In this document: one piece after another, positions 60,035-64,000 of the stretch
Position numbering within the stretch: the stretch's first letter is position 1
Layout of the letters: each line of letters opens with the position of its first letter
Assembly: GCA_045546275.1 (NCBI GenBank)
Contig: JAZQCM010000006.1
Location: forward strand, 1 to 64,000
Direction: 5' to 3'
From: RGIG1927 sp045546275
Lineage (GTDB): Bacteria > Bacillota > Clostridia > UMGS1883
Length of the DNA stretch: 64,000 bases
Program-made: the position numbers and the translations under genes
Notes under the pieces: generated by a model
Seen by the model: the letters and a program-made list of their open reading frames with translations, nothing else
What the model was told of the DNA's origin: nothing
Databases searched by the model: none

Positions 60035-61276
60035 ATGATATTAGTTGAAGAAGCAGGCAAAAGAGCAAAGGACGCTTCGAAAAGTGTAATGCTTGCCACA
60101 ACCGAAGAAAAAAACAATGCCCTTTTTCTCATTGCAAAGGCCTTGAGGAAAAACTCAAAGGAAATTATTCTTGCCAATGAAAAGGACATTGAAAATGCAA
60201 AAGAAAAGGGCATGAAGGAGTCTTTGATTGACAGACTTCTCCTTAACGAAAAAAGAATTGAGGCAATTGCCGTATCCATGGAGGATATTGCAAAATTACC
60301 CGACCCTGTGGGCACAGTTATTGAAACCGTTACCCGACCCAACAACTTAAAAATCACAAAAATACGTGTTCCCATGGGCGTTATCGGCATAATTTACGAG
60401 GCTCGTCCCAACGTTACCTGCGACGCGGCGGCACTTTGCTTAAAGGGCGGAAGCAGCGTGCTTCTCCGTGGCGGCAGCGATGCCATTAATTCCAACAAGG
60501 CATTGGTAAAAATCATGCAGGAAGCATTAAATGGCTCTGCAATTCATCCCGATGCAATTATGCTATGTGAAGACACAAGCCGTGACAGCGCAACAAAAAT
60601 GATGAAGCTCAATGAATATCTTGATGTGCTCATCCCCCGTGGTGGTGCGGCGCTTATAAAAAGCGTGGTAAACAATGCAACCGTGCCCGTTATTGAAACA
60701 GGCACAGGCAACTGCCATGTGTTTGTGGATGAAAGTGCGTCGGTAAAAATGGCAACAGATATTATCATCAATGCAAAAACCCAGCGTACAGGGGTTTGCA
60801 ATGCTGCAGAAACACTTCTTGTGCACAAAAACATTGCAAATGAGTTTTTGCCTGTTGCTTTAAAAGAGCTTGAAAATCGACAGGTTAAAATTTTAGGCTG
60901 TGAAAAAACAAATGCAATTTATCCTTGCGAAATTGCAACAGATGAAGATTATGCAACCGAATTTCTTGACCTTATCATTTCCGTTAAGGTGGTTGACTCA
61001 ATAGAAGATGCAATTGCACATATTGAAAAATATTCAACCCACCACTCCGAGGCAATTGTTTCGGAAAACGGCGAAAATGTGGCAAAGTTTTTCAAAGAGG
61101 TAAATTCGGCAGCTGTTTATCACAATGCCTCTACCCGTTTCACCGATGGCGGCGAATTTGGTTTTGGTGCCGAAATGGGTATTTCCACTCAAAAGCTCCA
61201 CGCCCGTGGACCAATGGGTCTTAACGAAATAACATCATATAAATACATTATCGAAGGCGAAGGCCAGGTAAGATAA
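60035..61276 (+). CDS. proA: Gamma-glutamyl phosphate reductase
   Basis: It reduces glutamyl phosphate to the semialdehyde for proline synthesis. The 413-residue aldehyde-dehydrogenase-fold enzyme shows RVPMGVIGIIYEARPNVT, the catalytic cysteine in QRTGVCNAAETLL and GFGAEMGISTQKLHARGPMG. It starts 8 bases after proB. Confidence 0.97.
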   Translation: MILVEEAGKRAKDASKSVMLATTEEKNNALFLIAKALRKNSKEIILANEKDIENAKEKGMKESLIDRLLLNEKRIEAIAVSMEDIAKLPDPVGTVIETVTRPNNLKITKIRVPMGVIGIIYEARPNVTCDAAALCLKGGSSVLLRGGSDAINSNKALVKIMQEALNGSAIHPDAIMLCEDTSRDSATKMMKLNEYLDVLIPRGGAALIKSVVNNATVPVIETGTGNCHVFVDESASVKMATDIIINAKTQRTGVCNAAETLLVHKNIANEFLPVALKELENRQVKILGCEKTNAIYPCEIATDEDYATEFLDLIISVKVVDSIEDAIAHIEKYSTHHSEAIVSENGENVAKFFKEVNSAAVYHNASTRFTDGGEFGFGAEMGISTQKLHARGPMGLNEITSYKYIIEGEGQVR

Positions 61277-61381
61277 AACGCTGCTTAATGTTAAGGTATC
61301 GGGAAATCTGATTCTTATAGTTGGTAAACTGGTGCAAAATTTGATATTCAGCGCAGAATATATTAATAAAGGTGCAAGAAA

Positions 61382-62056
61382 ATGAGAAAAATAGTATTAT
61401 TGGCAATTGCCTGTGTTTTTTTGTTATGTGGTTGTGGTAAAAATAGTGTAAATACATCTACGGAAAACTATACAGAACAAATCTCATCTGCGTTAAACAA
61501 TTCAATGCCACCTGACAATATGATTGATGCATTGTCTGCAATCATAAAAAACAAAACAACCCAAAAGACTGAAATGACACTATACAAAGATGAACAAAAA
61601 ATTCAACTTGGAATGACTCGTGGGGCCATAGAAAAAATTCTTGGCCAGGCAATAGGTGAAGGTGTAGTAGCTAACGTCATTGGCAAAGAGGGTTATGGAG
61701 AATATAGTTGTTCATATGCAGAGGGAGTTAAAGTCGTTTATTGCGGAAAATACGACAAAAATGGAGATTTAAAGAATGAATTTGTTTATTATGTGCATTC
61801 GGAATCTCCATCAATATGCGATTCAAATGGTTTTACCGTTGGAGATTCCATTGATAAGATTACAAATCACTTGTTTAATGCATATGGTGAAAACTATATT
61901 TATGCAAAACAAAATAAATGTGAGTATAAAGTCAGTTGGGACAAAGAGGGCAATGTTAAGATAAAGGACGACTATTCAAATAATTATGGTAGTGTAACTT
62001 ATTATTTTAATAACGCTAAAACTCTTAGTGGTCTTTTAATTCACACTGTACAATAA
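61382..62056 (+). CDS. Lipoprotein of unknown function with BLIP/SmpA-like motif
   Basis: The 224-residue lipoprotein has a lipobox LCGC (Cys18). One stretch, IQLGMTRGAIEKILG, followed by strands and a second copy-like GFTVGDSIDKITNHLF, resembles the tandem BLIP/SmpA-type fold. AAAGGTG precedes the ATG. From here codon use is visibly AT-richer than in the ribosomal and pro genes, suggesting a different origin for the last 2.6 kb. Function unknown. Confidence 0.7.
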   Translation: MRKIVLLAIACVFLLCGCGKNSVNTSTENYTEQISSALNNSMPPDNMIDALSAIIKNKTTQKTEMTLYKDEQKIQLGMTRGAIEKILGQAIGEGVVANVIGKEGYGEYSCSYAEGVKVVYCGKYDKNGDLKNEFVYYVHSESPSICDSNGFTVGDSIDKITNHLFNAYGENYIYAKQNKCEYKVSWDKEGNVKIKDDYSNNYGSVTYYFNNAKTLSGLLIHTVQ

Positions 62057-62109
62057 TCAAAATCCGATTTTTAAGCAACAGTGTAGATTGATTTATAATA
62101 AACAAGTGA

Positions 62110-62155
62110 ATGCCCCTTTATATTGAATTTAAAACAATAAATTTGGCATTTTAAT
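62110..62155 (+). terminator. Possible terminator
   Basis: AATGCC pairs with GGCATT across a long loop and is followed by TTTAATT. Weak candidate for ending the lipoprotein transcript. Confidence 0.35.
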
Positions 62156-62205
62156 TCTTGCAATTCAGACAAAGTGCGTTAAAGTCACAAGGGAGGAAAG
62201 ATTTT

Positions 62206-62700
62206 ATGAAAAAAGGTATTAAAGTTTTAGGATTATGTTTGTTAATTATAGCACTCATGATGTCAACGGTTGCATTTGCAGGTAATGAAATTAAGGTTGC
62301 AATTGACGGTGAGTTTGTTGAATTTGATGTTAAACCTCAGCTTATAAACGACAGAACTATGGTTCCACTTCGTGCTATTTTTGAGGCCCTTGGAGCTGAA
62401 GTAGAATGGGTAAACGAAACTCAAACTGTCATTGCAACTAAAGATGGCATTACTGTAAAAGCATCTATTGGAAGTACAAAAATGTATATTGATGACAATG
62501 AAAGAATAATGGATGTTGCACCTATGCTCATTGATGGGAGAACTCTTGTCCCTGTGAGATTTGTTGCAGAGGCTTTTGATTGTGATGTTGATTGGGATGG
62601 CGAGAGTAATACTGTAAATGTGGAAAGTCATGATGTGGTTATACCGATGGATGAGTATAATAACCTCACAGAAGAGGAATTGTATGAGATGAATAGCTAA
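62206..62700 (+). CDS. Copper amine oxidase N-terminal-like secreted protein
   Basis: A 164-residue protein with a signal peptide (1-25) and a single Cu_amine_oxidN1-type domain: DGEFVEFDVKPQLINDRTMVPLRAIFEALGAEVEW, then MLIDGRTLVPVRFVAEAF. These domains are common in Clostridia as carbohydrate- or wall-associated modules; despite the name, no oxidase is present. The start is ATG 62206, served by GGGAGG 9 bases upstream; a frame from 62158 has no site. Confidence 0.85.
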   Translation: MKKGIKVLGLCLLIIALMMSTVAFAGNEIKVAIDGEFVEFDVKPQLINDRTMVPLRAIFEALGAEVEWVNETQTVIATKDGITVKASIGSTKMYIDDNERIMDVAPMLIDGRTLVPVRFVAEAFDCDVDWDGESNTVNVESHDVVIPMDEYNNLTEEELYEMNS

Positions 62701-62724
62701 TTTTTTGGGGGAGGGGGATATCGC

Positions 62725-64000
62725 TTGAAGAAAAAGGTAATATATACGATTTGTATTATTTATATAATCTCGTTACTAAATGGGATAAGCGTATTTGCAA
62801 GAACAGATTTTCTGCCTGAATGGCCTTTGCGGAACGGCTTTAACATTAGTGCGTTGGATGTATATCAATCCGGGGGTGCACATAGTGGCATAGACGTCGG
62901 ACATGGAAACAAGCCGACACAGAATGTTTATGCTGTAGCAGATGGCATTGTGACGAATGTTAAAAATTTTTGTTCACATTATAATCAATATCCGCATAAA
63001 GATGTTAGTTGTAATGCGGGCAACTTGGGTAATTTTGTTACAATTAAACATACTGTGAATGGGAAAGTATTTTATTCTCAGTACGGACATTTGACAAAGG
63101 ACTCTATTACGGTTAACATTGGACAAAGGGTGTCTTCAAATACGGTGATTGGAAAAATGGGAAGTTCAGGTAATTCTACAGGACCACATTTGCATTTTTC
63201 TATATGTGAAAACGGTTATACCGCAAATAGAGCAAAAAGAACGTTTGACTTTTATAAAGACAATATCGAGCTGATGCAAACCTTAAGAATTAGAGAGAAA
63301 TTGGCAAAATTCAGTGTCTTGTATGGAGACTGGATAAAAGGTAACGGTACATTAAAAGATGGGCTTTATTATTTTGATGATATGCAAGAAGACTATTTTA
63401 ATTCTGATAGCCCCAGACATGCACCTAATATGTACGTTGATTGGATTACAAGTAATGCGTATTATGATGTTGTTAGTGTTGATTGGTACTGCGATAAGGA
63501 TGCTACAGATACATATTGGGCGGTTCACAATTGGGATAGCGGCTATGCAGGATTTCAAAATAAAGATGGAAAACATGTTCTTCTGTTATCGCTTTGGGAC
63601 ATCGATGGTAAGACTCCAAAGATTGAATACGTATTAGACGGAGAACATGGTAGTTTTGGAGGAGAAGGAACAGGGAAGCAGGTTTTTACCAATTACAATT
63701 GGAAGGTTGGAAAATGGTACTCTATGTGTATTCAAATTAGTAGTGATAACAACAAGAGTTATTATGCACAGTACATAAAGGAAGAAAATGGTGATTGGAT
63801 AAAGACTGCTGTTATAAGTTATCCTGTAAGAGGAGATAGATTTTATAGCAGCTCAATGTTTCAAGAAGATTTTACGTTTAACAATTATATGCGTAGCTGT
63901 AGGCTTAGAAATGCTTGTGGAAGATTATATGGCACTGAAAATTGGGAGTCTTGGAATACGTGCAGAATAAGTAATTCCTTTTTTCCCACAGATGATGCGA
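62725..64000 (+). CDS. M23 metallopeptidase fused to a DUF3472-like domain (3' end outside window)
   Basis: Reading from TTG 62725, which follows the run GGGGGAGGGGG by 7 bases, the frame stays open to the window end (425 codons). Residues 1-23 form a signal peptide. An M23/LytM domain has HSGID (His53, Asp57) and HLH (155-157), the zinc ligands of a peptidoglycan endopeptidase. From about residue 225 on, the sequence resembles DUF3472 (YWAVHNWDSGYAGFQ, LLSLWDIDG, GEGTGKQVFTNYNWKVGKWY). This pairing suggests a wall hydrolase carrying a glycan- or surface-binding domain. The C-terminus is missing. Confidence 0.82.
   Translation, partial: MKKKVIYTICIIYIISLLNGISVFARTDFLPEWPLRNGFNISALDVYQSGGAHSGIDVGHGNKPTQNVYAVADGIVTNVKNFCSHYNQYPHKDVSCNAGNLGNFVTIKHTVNGKVFYSQYGHLTKDSITVNIGQRVSSNTVIGKMGSSGNSTGPHLHFSICENGYTANRAKRTFDFYKDNIELMQTLRIREKLAKFSVLYGDWIKGNGTLKDGLYYFDDMQEDYFNSDSPRHAPNMYVDWITSNAYYDVVSVDWYCDKDATDTYWAVHNWDSGYAGFQNKDGKHVLLLSLWDIDGKTPKIEYVLDGEHGSFGGEGTGKQVFTNYNWKVGKWYSMCIQISSDNNKSYYAQYIKEENGDWIKTAVISYPVRGDRFYSSSMFQEDFTFNNYMRSCRLRNACGRLYGTENWESWNTCRISNSFFPTDDA

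Noticed and set aside
61341..61369. Promoter-like TTGATA/TAATAA before the lipoprotein at 61382
   Set aside because: Transcription would begin only about 5 bases before the start codon and cut off the ribosome-binding site.

Overview
The window looks like chromosomal DNA of an anaerobic, monoderm Clostridia-type bacterium (Bacillota). The evidence is the uninterrupted S10-spc-alpha ribosomal block in Firmicute order, zinc-binding (C+) forms of S14 and L36, a KOW-domain protein between map and infA, strong AGGAGG ribosome-binding sites with some GTG and TTG starts, near-consensus sigma-A promoters with 17-nt spacers, S-layer-homology (SLH) surface proteins, and many signal peptides and lipoproteins but no outer-membrane genes. 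I cannot name the species.

Layout. 1-9.9 kb: the 3' end of a large secreted protein, greA, a convergent Mrp-type ATPase, and a 2150-residue secreted DUF6055/Svx-like protein with an HEFGH zinc-protease motif. 9.9-10.3 kb: a minus-strand tRNA-Met/tRNA-Glu/tRNA-Glu cluster. 10.4-12.6 kb: a structured leader followed by a radical-SAM/DUF4130 pair linked to DNA repair. 12.6-19.4 kb (minus): a secreted protein of unknown function, a 49-residue acidic peptide, and a 1779-residue heparinase II/III-like polysaccharide lyase. Three giant exoproteins in the first 19 kb end in the same ~240-residue C-terminal module, which I could not match to a known family. 19.4-20.3 kb: an RluA-type pseudouridine synthase.

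20.4-36.2 kb: the complete ribosomal superoperon from rpsJ to rplQ, including secY, adk, map, infA, rpmJ and rpoA. It has a consensus promoter, a leader with two terminator-like hairpins, and an internal extended -10 promoter before rpsM.

36.3-47.6 kb: an envelope-associated cluster of zinc-ribbon proteins, a TPM protein, a DUF4428 protein, four lipoproteins, an SPFH/zinc-ribbon protein and an SLH-anchored beta-helix protein. It resembles an expanded version of the Bacillus ydjGHI genes without pspA. 47.6-48.2 kb: an intact tRNA-Pro surrounded by broken tRNA-Pro pieces and two copies of a small structured repeat.

48.2-64 kb: pyrE, an ABC importer of the COG2984/4120/1101 type, an unknown protein, a MurJ-like flippase with a degenerate vWA partner, an SLH protein with threonine/glutamate-rich repeats and a divergent CAP-like domain, upp-proB-proA, and an AT-richer tail. 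The tail holds a lipoprotein, a copper-amine-oxidase-N-like protein and a truncated M23 peptidase fused to a DUF3472-like domain. The main themes are core translation, surface polysaccharide or protein degradation, and cell-envelope maintenance. No insertion sequence, CRISPR array or prophage is visible.
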